This document shows, in pieces, positions 1 through 5,511 of a stretch of DNA of 5,726 nt (positions are counted from its first letter, which is position 1; each line of letters begins with the position of its first letter). The stretch comes from Ahrensia sp. (GTDB lineage Bacteria; Pseudomonadota; Alphaproteobacteria; Rhizobiales; Rhizobiaceae): NCBI GenBank assembly GCA_024639025.1, contig JAHEJF010000151.1:1-5726 (forward strand), written 5' to 3'. Under the pieces are notes generated by a model. It ran no database searches. It was not told the origin of the DNA and saw only the letters and a program-made list of their open reading frames with translations. Position numbers and translations under genes: made by a program.

Positions 1-238
1 GCAGCGCTTGCTCTGCTTGCATCACAGCATCGACAACTTCTCTTGTGCTCGCTTCGCCGGTAATGCCCTGTACCGCCATATTGTCGGCATTTTTCATCGA
101 CTCGACGGTGTTGGATGCCATATCGGCCATCAATGTGCCGAAATCGCTGGAAAGCTGTTGCGGTTGCGCAGGCTTGTTTGCCTCCGGCGCATTTGAAACC
201 ATGAACTCCGGTGAAATAGGTCCTATGCCATTAATCAT
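1..238 (-). CDS. fliE: Flagellar hook-basal body protein FliE (N-terminal part, cut by window edge)
   Basis: FliE is the small basal-body protein that joins the MS ring to the first rod subunits and is among the first substrates of the flagellar export apparatus. The reverse strand reads open from an ATG at 238 to the window edge, giving 79 residues; FliE proteins are usually about 100-115 residues, so the C-terminus is missing. It begins MINGIGPI and has a low-complexity Pro/Gln/Asn stretch at about 17-28. A helical segment follows with the FliE-like pattern VESMKNADNMAVQGITGEAS (about 44-63) and then REVVDAVMQAEQAL, which matches the conserved 'v..Vm.AeqaL' of the family. The start overlaps the flgC stop by four bases (ATGA, 238-235), and GAGGG at 246-250 lies seven bases upstream as a ribosome binding site. 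Position after flgB-flgC supports the call. This gene is easy to overlook because its far end lies outside the window. Confidence 0.93.
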   Translation of the reverse strand, partial: MINGIGPISPEFMVSNAPEANKPAQPQQLSSDFGTLMADMASNTVESMKNADNMAVQGITGEASTREVVDAVMQAEQAL

Positions 239-654
239 TGTCCTGCCCTCATGAGGTCGATGGTCAGCGTGATTAGCTCCCTTGCCTGTTTGAACACTTG
301 CAGGTTGGCTTGATATGAGCGATTGGCTTCGCGCATGTCAGCCATTTCAACAATTGAGTTCACATTGGGCATCTTCACATAGCCCTCAGCATTGGCGCCG
401 GGACTGCCGGGATCGAATTGAAGTGAAAACGCGCGCTTGTCATTGGACACCGAATGAACATCGACGATCGGTCCGTTCAGTTCCTGAGCATAAATGGTCC
501 GAAAATTGACCAGCTTCCGCTGATAGGGATCGCCGCCCGGCACATCAGAGGTGGACTGGGCATTGGCGAGGTTTTCGGCGACCACACGCAGGCGCAGTGA
601 TTGCGCATCCAATCCGGATGCAGCGACTTTCATGCTTGCAGATAAATGGTCCAT
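235..654 (-). CDS. flgC: Flagellar basal-body rod protein FlgC
   Basis: FlgC is a proximal rod subunit, exported by the flagellar type III apparatus and assembled in the periplasm. The 139-residue product is the normal family length. The N-terminus (about 8-34) carries the axial-protein signature: MKVAASGLDAQSLRLRVV followed by AENLANAQST, the equivalent of the usual 'NiANa.T' element. The C-terminus has the conserved GYVKMPNVNSIVEMADMREA (91-110), then NRSYQANLQVFKQA, typical of FlgC, in which a 'V+MPNV+...EM.dm..AnRsYqAN' block is diagnostic. No cleavable signal peptide is seen, as expected for an exported axial protein. The ATG at 654 is one base after the flgB stop. The upstream binding site is weak (a GAAG about seven bases away), so translation is probably coupled to flgB. 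The stop overlaps the fliE start by four bases. Confidence 0.97.
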   Translation of the reverse strand: MDHLSASMKVAASGLDAQSLRLRVVAENLANAQSTSDVPGGDPYQRKLVNFRTIYAQELNGPIVDVHSVSNDKRAFSLQFDPGSPGANAEGYVKMPNVNSIVEMADMREANRSYQANLQVFKQARELITLTIDLMRAGQ

Positions 655-655
655 A

Positions 656-1009
656 TTATGTCTTCACCGTCAGGAGTAGCATTCTGTGAAAGGCCGATAC
701 GATTCCCGTATTCAGGTCCATGTGACTGCGGACCTCGCTGGACTTGACCAACTCGTCCTCAAGCGCAACGGCTCGTTCTGTTCTGTAGACCTGGGTTTGT
801 GGATCGCTGCCCTCAAGACCAAAATGTCGGCTGTCAGTGGCCTTTAAAGTTGCAGCCGCATTGGCCAGCGTTTCAGCGAAACTCACCGTTTCGCTTGCTT
901 TGAAACTCGGCACATTGGCATTGGCAATATTGGTGGCGATGGCTGATTGTCGGACCGACAGATGCTCAGCTTGGCGCGAGGCGATTGAAAAAATTCCAAC
1001 AGTATCCAT
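656..1009 (-). CDS. flgB: Flagellar basal-body rod protein FlgB
   Basis: FlgB is the proximal rod subunit next to FliE, exported through the flagellar type III system. The product is 117 residues, a little shorter than the usual 128-138; the shortening lies in the variable middle region. The rod-family N-terminal motif is clear at about 12-40: RQAEHLSVRQSAIATNIANA followed by NVPSFKASE, where most relatives have 'NiANa.TPgfkA.d'. The C-terminal helix (about 82-117) has the FlgB-like pattern of ALEDELVKSSEV, then an Asn/Thr-containing turn and a hydrophobic end (MLLLTVKT). The ATG at 1009 has a good AGAGGA site five bases upstream. A 53-base gap (1010-1062) separates it from the upstream membrane-protein gene, and only one base separates it from flgC. 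The gap shows no convincing terminator, so it should be read as part of the same transcript. Confidence 0.95.
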   Translation of the reverse strand: MDTVGIFSIASRQAEHLSVRQSAIATNIANANVPSFKASETVSFAETLANAAATLKATDSRHFGLEGSDPQTQVYRTERAVALEDELVKSSEVRSHMDLNTGIVSAFHRMLLLTVKT

Positions 1010-1062
1010 GACATTCCTCTGGCTTTCGTCGAGGATAGGCCCGCGAGCTTGCCTGTGGCTTG

Positions 1063-1623
1063 TCAGTTGGCTGGGTCGGCTTTGTCGATTATCTCAAATC
1101 GCGATGTGATCAGCTGCTGCCCCTGCTCATTGGTTCGCAGGGCCCTGACCCTCGAGCCGTCAGGCAGACGCGAAAAGGGTTTGACGAGATAAATGCCGTT
1201 GGGGCCTTCGATCAGTGCCCTTCGAGAATCTGCTGCGATCAATCCGAACTCTCCGGCATTTTGTATTTGCGGAGCATTCAGTTGATTTTTGATGTCGGCG
1301 GGCGCGATGGCGCCAACAGCGATTGTATCAATGCCATCATCTTCAAATGTGGCGACAAATTCGCCGCGGTTTAGATCAAAAGCGGTCTGGGTGCCATCAA
1401 GCTGGCTGAGCGCCAGATTATTGATCGTGCCGGAAAACGCCATCTCTGGAGGACCATAGAGTGAAGGATTGTTATAGACATGCCAGGGAAATACCACTGC
1501 ACCGATGGTCAGTGTCGCTGTCACAGCGCCCAGAATATAGTCCCCACGGTCGAACTTGCGGCGCAGTGTCTGGCTGGGTTTCTTGACTTTAGCTTGTCCC
1601 GGCTTCACTCTTCTTGCCTTCAT
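1063..1623 (-). CDS. Uncharacterised single-pass membrane protein between fliI and flgB
   Basis: I do not recognise a characterised family. The 186-residue product has a strongly basic, Lys/Arg-rich N-terminus (1-26), one hydrophobic segment at about 28-47 (YILGAVTATLTIGAVVFPW) and a largely hydrophilic remainder. By the positive-inside rule the basic end is cytoplasmic and residues from about 50 on are periplasmic. The distal part looks beta-rich, with a block at about 136-166 (ALIEGPNGIYLVKPF, then LPDGSRVRALR) that looks like the most ordered part. There are no cysteines and no catalytic motif that I can name. The ATG overlaps the fliI stop (ATGA, 1623-1620) and the nearest binding-site-like AAGGA is about 12 bases away, so translation is probably coupled to fliI. 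Many bacteria have fliJ here, but this protein lacks FliJ's long coiled coil and has a membrane anchor. From memory, a similar small open reading frame sits here in S. meliloti. A flagellar role is inferred from position only. Confidence 0.85.
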   Translation of the reverse strand: MKARRVKPGQAKVKKPSQTLRRKFDRGDYILGAVTATLTIGAVVFPWHVYNNPSLYGPPEMAFSGTINNLALSQLDGTQTAFDLNRGEFVATFEDDGIDTIAVGAIAPADIKNQLNAPQIQNAGEFGLIAADSRRALIEGPNGIYLVKPFSRLPDGSRVRALRTNEQGQQLITSRFEIIDKADPAN

Positions 1624-2960
1624 GTCGGTTCAGGTTCCTTTTTCAAAAACTGGGCCAGTTCGGCAAACACATCCTGTGACGCGGGATCTTCTGTACCTTG
1701 TTCGAAGAACTCATAGAGCGTGGGAACAAGCGATACCGCATTATCAAGCTCGGCATCATTGCCGACTTGATAACCACCCATCATCCGCAAGTCGCGACTG
1801 TCCTCGAACATCGCGATCATGGCGCGTAATTTTGTAACCAGAACGCGCTCGCTTTCCGTCCATACTTTGTTGGAAAGCCGCGATATCGATGCGAGAGGAT
1901 CCATCGACGGAAACCGCCCTCGATTGGCGATGGCACGGTCGAGCACAAGGTGGCCGTCCAGAATGCCCCGCAGTGAATCAGAGACCGGATCATTGTGATC
2001 GTCGCCATCCACCAGCACCGTGGCGATTGCTGTGATTGAGCCGCCGCTTTCAGCAGACGCAGGCCCCGCCGCCTCAAGCAAGCGCGGCAATTCATTGAAA
2101 ACAGATGCCGGATAACCGCGGGATATCGGTGGCTCACCCAATGAAATCGCCACTTCCCGCAAGGCGTGAGCATAGCGCGTCAGCGAGTCGACCAAATACA
2201 GTACCTTTTTGCCCTGACGCGCCATGTCGGTGGCAATATTCATCGCCATCGTTGGTGCCCGCTTGCGCACAACTGCGCTCTCATCACTTGTGGCCACTAC
2301 GACAACCGATTTGCCCAATCCATCCGGACCCAACGTATCTTCAACAAACTCGCGCACTTCTCGGCTGCGTTCGCCAACAAGCGAAATGACAATCGCATCA
2401 AAAGCATCTGATGTCGCGAACATGGCCAGCAATGTCGATTTGCCAACGCCGGAACCCGCAAATACACCGAGCCGTTGTCCCACACATAGTGGTGTAAAAA
2501 CATCGACAACCCGAACACCAGTTCTAAGCGATTCTTCCACACGGCCGCGCCGCATGGGCGAGACCGAGCCCGACACATTTTCCGAACCGACGTGCTTGGC
2601 GATAGGTCCCAAACCGTCTATCGGATCACCAAATGCATTGACCACCCGACCGAGCAGTTGTTCATTGAAGCGGACATCGGGTACAGCCAACGGCAAGGCC
2701 GGCGCCCCGCGTGATACTTTGGACAGCGGTGAACATGGAATGGCGAAGTGAGCGTCCTTCGCCAGTTTGACCACCTCCGCACGCGTTTTCTTGCCGTTGG
2801 AGACAATCGACACAAAGTCGCCCAGCCCCAGCGAGTCGGGCATACCTTCGAGGTTAACACCATTGTTCTGAAGCGATGAAACCCGCCCGCCAATGATCAG
2901 CGGACTGGTCATAAAGCCGCCTTCACGTACAGCTTCGGAGAATTTTTCCAGCGCGCTCAA
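1620..2960 (-). CDS. fliI: Flagellar protein export ATPase FliI
   Basis: FliI is the ATPase of the flagellar type III export apparatus; it forms a hexamer at the cytoplasmic face, with FliH and FliJ as partners, and is related to the F1-ATPase beta subunit. The 446-residue length is typical. Visible motifs are Walker A AGSGVGKST (168-176, Lys174), the GERSREV loop with probable catalytic Glu197, Walker B VLYLVDS (253-259, Asp258), SLTRYAHALREV (259-270), and the ATPase signature region PSMDPLASISR (351-361). The N-terminal beta-barrel domain covers about 20-95. The chosen start is TTG at 2960, three bases after the flgF stop and preceded by GAGGA at a six-base spacing. An ATG at 2912 (residue 17) is the alternative and would remove a helix-like stretch, SALEKFSEAVREGG. 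The stop overlaps the next gene by four bases. Identity is secure; the start is about 65% sure. Confidence 0.97.
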   Translation of the reverse strand: MSALEKFSEAVREGGFMTSPLIIGGRVSSLQNNGVNLEGMPDSLGLGDFVSIVSNGKKTRAEVVKLAKDAHFAIPCSPLSKVSRGAPALPLAVPDVRFNEQLLGRVVNAFGDPIDGLGPIAKHVGSENVSGSVSPMRRGRVEESLRTGVRVVDVFTPLCVGQRLGVFAGSGVGKSTLLAMFATSDAFDAIVISLVGERSREVREFVEDTLGPDGLGKSVVVVATSDESAVVRKRAPTMAMNIATDMARQGKKVLYLVDSLTRYAHALREVAISLGEPPISRGYPASVFNELPRLLEAAGPASAESGGSITAIATVLVDGDDHNDPVSDSLRGILDGHLVLDRAIANRGRFPSMDPLASISRLSNKVWTESERVLVTKLRAMIAMFEDSRDLRMMGGYQVGNDAELDNAVSLVPTLYEFFEQGTEDPASQDVFAELAQFLKKEPEPT

Positions 2961-2963
2961 TAT

Positions 2964-3686
2964 CTATCCTCGGTTAAGTGCCTGGATCAGCCGCTGCAGC
3001 GAGTCTTCAGATTCCTCAACAGCGGCAACATTTTGTTCAAATCCGCGTTGGACTGCGATCAGTCGGGTAATCTCATGAACCGGATTGACATTGGATTGCT
3101 CCACATAGCCCTGCATTACACTCACATCGCCACGATCAACCAGCGGCTCAACGGTCTCATTTGCGATAAACGCCGACTCTCCATAGCGAACGAAGTCCAG
3201 ACCCGGATCAAATGAATAAAGCCCAAGACCGGCTACTTGCTGTCTGTTCTGGATGATACTGCCATCCGTGCCGACTTCGATCGGTCCTGCAGTTGGATCG
3301 AGTTGGATCGGTGCGCCGCCCGCATCAAGCACCGGGTTGCCGGATAAAGTCTTCAATGCGCCCAGCGTATCAACTGTAAAGCGGCCATCTTTGGTCATCA
3401 CATTGCCAGCATCGGTCTGTACCGAGAACCAGGCATCGCCCGCAATCGCGAAATCAAGGGTGTTACCGGTCTTTTCCATGCCGCCGGTTCGCGGGCTTAT
3501 GAATTCCTGGCCTTCCGACACCATTGAAATCTGCGCTTCATCTGCCTCTCTAAGCACTTCCTCAAAGCGAATTTCGGTGGCGCGAAAACCAACGGTCCGA
3601 CTGTTGGCCACGTTTTGCGCCAACGAAGTCAACCGTTGCTCAGTGGCGATCTGTCCCGACAAGCCAACGCTTAAACCAACTTCCAT
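2964..3686 (-). CDS. flgF: Flagellar basal-body rod protein FlgF
   Basis: FlgF is the proximal rod subunit of the FlgE/F/G family and is exported by the flagellar apparatus. The 240-residue product fits the family (about 240-250). The N-terminal rod motif lies at about 5-38: LSVGLSGQIATEQRLTSLAQ, then NVANSRTVGFRATE. The middle shows the FlgE/F/G beta domain with GNTLDFAIAGDAWFSVQT (74-91) and KDGRFTVDTLGAL (99-111), patterns shared by FlgF and FlgG. The C-terminal block GYVEQSNVNPVHEITRLIAV (193-212) is the conserved 'G.lE.SNV.pv.Emt.mI' element. FlgG is the close alternative, but FlgG is usually about 260 residues and in related clusters lies after fliE; length and position point to FlgF. 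The ATG at 3686 has AAAGG seven bases upstream. A 45-base gap separates it from the preceding DUF1217 gene. Confidence 0.93.
   Translation of the reverse strand: MEVGLSVGLSGQIATEQRLTSLAQNVANSRTVGFRATEIRFEEVLREADEAQISMVSEGQEFISPRTGGMEKTGNTLDFAIAGDAWFSVQTDAGNVMTKDGRFTVDTLGALKTLSGNPVLDAGGAPIQLDPTAGPIEVGTDGSIIQNRQQVAGLGLYSFDPGLDFVRYGESAFIANETVEPLVDRGDVSVMQGYVEQSNVNPVHEITRLIAVQRGFEQNVAAVEESEDSLQRLIQALNRG
2967..2971 (-). promoter_or_regulatory. Ribosome binding site supporting the TTG start of fliI
   Basis: The reverse strand reads GAGGA-TAGATA-TTG, which places a good Shine-Dalgarno sequence six bases before the TTG at 2960. The site lies just upstream of and next to the flgF stop codon TAG (2966-2964), so ribosomes finishing flgF are well placed to reinitiate. 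It favours TTG over the internal ATG at 2912, whose upstream GAAGG is also possible but would leave about 50 untranslated bases in an otherwise very tight operon. Confidence 0.6.
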
Positions 3687-3731
3687 GTCAGAGCCTTTCT
3701 GGTTTGATCTCGAATGGCAGCCAGACCAGCA

Positions 3732-4511
3732 CTAGCTGCGCCTGAACTGCTGGATTTGCAGCATCACATCTTCTGCAATGCCGAACTGGGCAGAATTGCC
3801 GAACAGCAGCCCAGCAGTTGAAGCGGTGTTATTGGGTGAATTGCTGATGTCCCAAATGGCGGTAAAGGTTTCCAGGAAGTCTTCCACCTTCGCAGGATCC
3901 TGAAAGTCCTCCAAATCGAGTTTGCTGGCAATCAATGCGACCTGCTTGTCCAGATCCAGGGTCGCCGTCGCGCTGTCAATGCTCAGAGCCGTACGCACCA
4001 CTTCTGAGATGGCCGGGTCGGCCAGAATCTCCAGATAGGTGTTTATGTCGGAGGCCTTGCGTTGAAAATAAAGTGCCAGGCGCACGCCCTCATTGCTGTC
4101 GCCAGCCTGCTCCTCCAAAGTCTGTCTGACATATTTCTGAACTGTGCCCTCATTGGCCTTGGTAAAAGATGTCGCAGCTGAGCCAAATGCTTCAAAGTTG
4201 AAGGTGTCGGCAAATTCCTGGTAGCGCGAGTCCGACAAAGAATTGGCAAATGCATCATCGGCATTCACCCCTTCCTCGAGCACCTTGGCCATGAAGGCCT
4301 TGGCGTAAGTCATATCGCTCAAGCCATGCGCTTGCATGGCAAAGGAAAACAGACGGTCATCGTTGATGAAATCCTCGGCTGTCTTAATGCTCTGAATGGT
4401 CTGGGTGTAATACTCGATCTCACGCGCAGGCAGCGGTTGTTCGGACACACGCTGCAACGCCGATGTCATATCGACACTCATCACACGATAGGACGCAAGT
4501 GTGCTCAGCAT
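3732..4511 (-). CDS. DUF1217-family protein at the head of the flagellar operon
   Basis: This 259-residue protein has no established biochemical function that I know of. I assign it to the DUF1217 family, known from alphaproteobacterial flagellar clusters, from the recognisable block DDRLFSFAMQAHGLSDMTYA (51-70), KAFMAKVLEEGV and RYQEFADTFNF (97-107). A second region, QRKASDINTYLEILADPAIS (150-169) with DLDKQVALIASKLDLEDFQD (186-205), is also family-like. It is mostly helical and acidic, with no signal peptide, membrane segment or cysteine. The open frame extends upstream to 4598, but the ATG at 4511 is chosen: it has GGAGAG seven bases before it, and the extra 29 upstream residues (rich in Arg and His) look non-coding. 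It is first in the minus-strand operon, facing motA, and 45 bases before flgF. From memory the same gene lies between motA and flgF in S. meliloti. A role in assembly or as an exported component is inference. Confidence 0.85.
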   Translation of the reverse strand: MLSTLASYRVMSVDMTSALQRVSEQPLPAREIEYYTQTIQSIKTAEDFINDDRLFSFAMQAHGLSDMTYAKAFMAKVLEEGVNADDAFANSLSDSRYQEFADTFNFEAFGSAATSFTKANEGTVQKYVRQTLEEQAGDSNEGVRLALYFQRKASDINTYLEILADPAISEVVRTALSIDSATATLDLDKQVALIASKLDLEDFQDPAKVEDFLETFTAIWDISNSPNNTASTAGLLFGNSAQFGIAEDVMLQIQQFRRS

Positions 4512-4516
4512 GAAAG

Positions 4517-4522
4517 CTCTCC
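4517..4522 (-). promoter_or_regulatory. Ribosome binding site deciding the DUF1217 start
   Basis: Reverse-strand GGAGAG stands seven bases (counted from GGAG) before the ATG at 4511. The alternative in-frame ATGs further upstream (for example at 4598) would run the gene through most of the divergent regulatory region, and lack family-like sequence. Confidence 0.7.
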
Positions 4523-4529
4523 GGTTCGT

Positions 4530-4540
4530 TTGCATCAAAC
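4530..4540. repeat. Left arm of an imperfect inverted repeat (TTGCATCAAAC)
   Basis: TTGCATCAAAC has the reverse complement GTTTGATGCAA. This matches GTTTGAATGCAA at 4600-4611 except for one inserted A. The arm ends about 18 bases before the DUF1217 start codon and contains the dyad TTG-CAT-CAA. Confidence 0.6.
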
Positions 4541-4588
4541 TTAGGTGGTGCCGCTTGCGCGTGGCTGGCGTGGACATCCAAAGCACAG

Positions 4589-4611
4589 CTTGAAGCAAGG
4601 TTTGAATGCAA
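4589..4611. repeat. Right arm of the inverted repeat plus an adjacent related dyad
   Basis: Two related units lie start to start 12 bases apart: TTGAAGCAA (4590-4598) and TTGAATGCAA (4602-4611). The second, with the preceding GT, is the partner of the left arm at 4530-4540. The first is also part of the small palindrome CTTG-AAG-CAAG (4589-4599). They lie about 31-53 bases before the motA GTG, a place where an activator or repressor site could act. Confidence 0.55.
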
Positions 4612-4632
4612 TGTTCGCGGCAGGTTATTCTT

Positions 4633-4636
4633 GGAG
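4633..4636 (+). promoter_or_regulatory. Ribosome binding site deciding the GTG start of motA
   Basis: GGAG is followed by a six-base spacer (ACCGAC) and then GTG at 4643. An upstream in-frame TTG at 4631 would overlap this site and add METD to the protein. The GTG gives MNIIIG, which agrees with the usual MotA N-terminus beginning immediately with the first membrane helix. Confidence 0.8.
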
Positions 4637-4642
4637 ACCGAC

Positions 4643-5500
4643 GTGAACATTATTATCGGAATGATCGTCACCTTTGGTTGTGTGCTTGGTGGCTATATGG
4701 CAATGGGCGGCAAGCTTGGCGTGCTCAACCAGCCGTTTGAATTTGTAATTATCGGTGGTGCCGCGATCGGCATCTTCTTCATCGCCAATCCCATGGCGGT
4801 GGTGAAAGATTCAGGCAAGGCCTTTATGGAAGGGCTGAAGAACGCGGTCCCCAGCAAGGCCAAGTATCTTCAGCTTCTGGGTCTGCTTTATCAATTGCTC
4901 CGCGAGTTGAAGAACAAGCCACGCAACGAAGTTGAAACCCATATCGACAACCCTGAAGAATCTGAAATATTCAATGCCTACCCGATGATCATGGCCGAAA
5001 AGGATCTGGTCGGCTTTATCTGCGACTACTGCCGCTTGATCATTGTCGGCAATGCGCGCCCGCACGAGGTTGAGGCGTTGATGGAAGAAGAAATCTCCAC
5101 GATCAGCCACGACAAGTTGAAGGTCTATCACGGACTGCAGGGCATGTCAGACGGTCTTCCGGCGCTGGGAATTGTGGCCGCTGTCCTGGGTGTTGTGAAA
5201 GCGATGGGAGCGATCAATGAAAGCCCGGAGGTTCTTGGCGGTCTGATCGGCGCGGCCCTTGTTGGCACCTTCGTGGGCATCTTTCTTTCCTACGCCGTGG
5301 TCGGCCCGATCGCCACCAACATCAAAACAGTCCGTGAAAAAAATCTGCGTCTCTACTTCGTCGCCAAGCAGACACTGATCGCCTACATGAACGGCTCTCT
5401 GCCCCAGGTGGCGCTCGAGTTTGGTCGCAAGGCAATATCCAACAGCTATCGTCCGTCACTTGATGATGTCGAGAACGAGGCAATGGGAACCGCAGGGTAG
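4643..5500 (+). CDS. motA: Flagellar motor stator protein MotA
   Basis: MotA forms, with MotB, the ion-conducting stator that drives the flagellar rotor from the inner membrane; in this group the ion is presumably H+. From the GTG at 4643 the product is 285 residues, close to E. coli MotA (295). Four membrane helices are visible at about 3-20, 33-50, 170-190 and 200-222, with a large cytoplasmic loop of about 50-168. Conserved features are DNPEESEIF (102-110), [10 protein letters not shown] (144-153), [18 protein letters not shown] (172-189), [20 protein letters not shown] (206-225) and EFGRK (259-263). Pro173 and Pro222, needed for torque in E. coli, fall at the same numbers without gaps, as does Glu98; the Arg90 position is Lys here. 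The gene ends in tandem stops, TAG TAA (5498-5503), and is followed 11 bases later by the probable fliM. No motB is in view. Confidence 0.97.
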   Translation: MNIIIGMIVTFGCVLGGYMAMGGKLGVLNQPFEFVIIGGAAIGIFFIANPMAVVKDSGKAFMEGLKNAVPSKAKYLQLLGLLYQLLRELKNKPRNEVETHIDNPEESEIFNAYPMIMAEKDLVGFICDYCRLIIVGNARPHEVEALMEEEISTISHDKLKVYHGLQGMSDGLPALGIVAAVLGVVKAMGAINESPEVLGGLIGAALVGTFVGIFLSYAVVGPIATNIKTVREKNLRLYFVAKQTLIAYMNGSLPQVALEFGRKAISNSYRPSLDDVENEAMGTAG

Positions 5501-5511
5501 TAACAGGCACA

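Larger units (their letters stand above)
4512..4642. promoter_or_regulatory. Divergent promoter region between the DUF1217-flgF operon and motA
   Basis: The 131 bases between the two divergent start codons must drive both flagellar units if each begins here, as the outward-facing genes suggest. I could not identify a convincing sigma-70 pair, a sigma-54 site (TGGC-N8-TTGC type) or a sigma-28 box on either strand. What stands out is a set of TTG-N3/4-CAA dyads at 4530-4538, 4590-4598 and 4602-4611, two of which also form a long imperfect inverted repeat. In S. meliloti, flagellar structural genes of this tier are activated by the regulators VisNR and Rem; whether these dyads are their sites here cannot be told from the sequence. 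Confidence 0.65.

Noticed and set aside
1010..1062. Possible terminator or promoter in the 53-base gap before flgB
   Set aside because: No stable GC hairpin followed by a T run, and no clear -35/-10 pair, could be seen on the minus strand.
2224..2751. 175-residue plus-strand open frame
   Set aside because: Antisense to the core of fliI, including Walker A. Its composition (Thr, Ser, Pro, Arg) is that of a shadow of a GC-rich gene, and no binding site or context supports it.
3687..3731. Possible hairpin between the DUF1217 gene and flgF
   Set aside because: Only a short CTGGT/ACCAG pairing with a long loop and no T run; it probably just forms part of the operon leader of flgF.
3253..3735. 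160-residue plus-strand open frame
   Set aside because: It lies antisense to flgF, whose rod motifs are clear at both ends. The translation is rich in Pro and Ser without family motifs, as expected of a shadow frame.
4561..4590. Sigma-54 type promoter around TGGCGTGGACATCC
   Set aside because: The TGGC has no TTGC-like element at the required spacing on either strand, and this flagellar tier in rhizobia is not known to depend on sigma-54.
4512..4598. Extension of the DUF1217 gene to an ATG at 4598
   Set aside because: The extra 29 residues look non-coding, would cover most of the divergent promoter region, and lack a good ribosome binding site, whereas the ATG at 4511 has GGAGAG at the right distance.
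4631..4642. TTG at 4631 as the motA start
   Set aside because: It overlaps the GGAG that serves the GTG at 4643, and MotA proteins normally start directly at the first membrane helix (MNI...).
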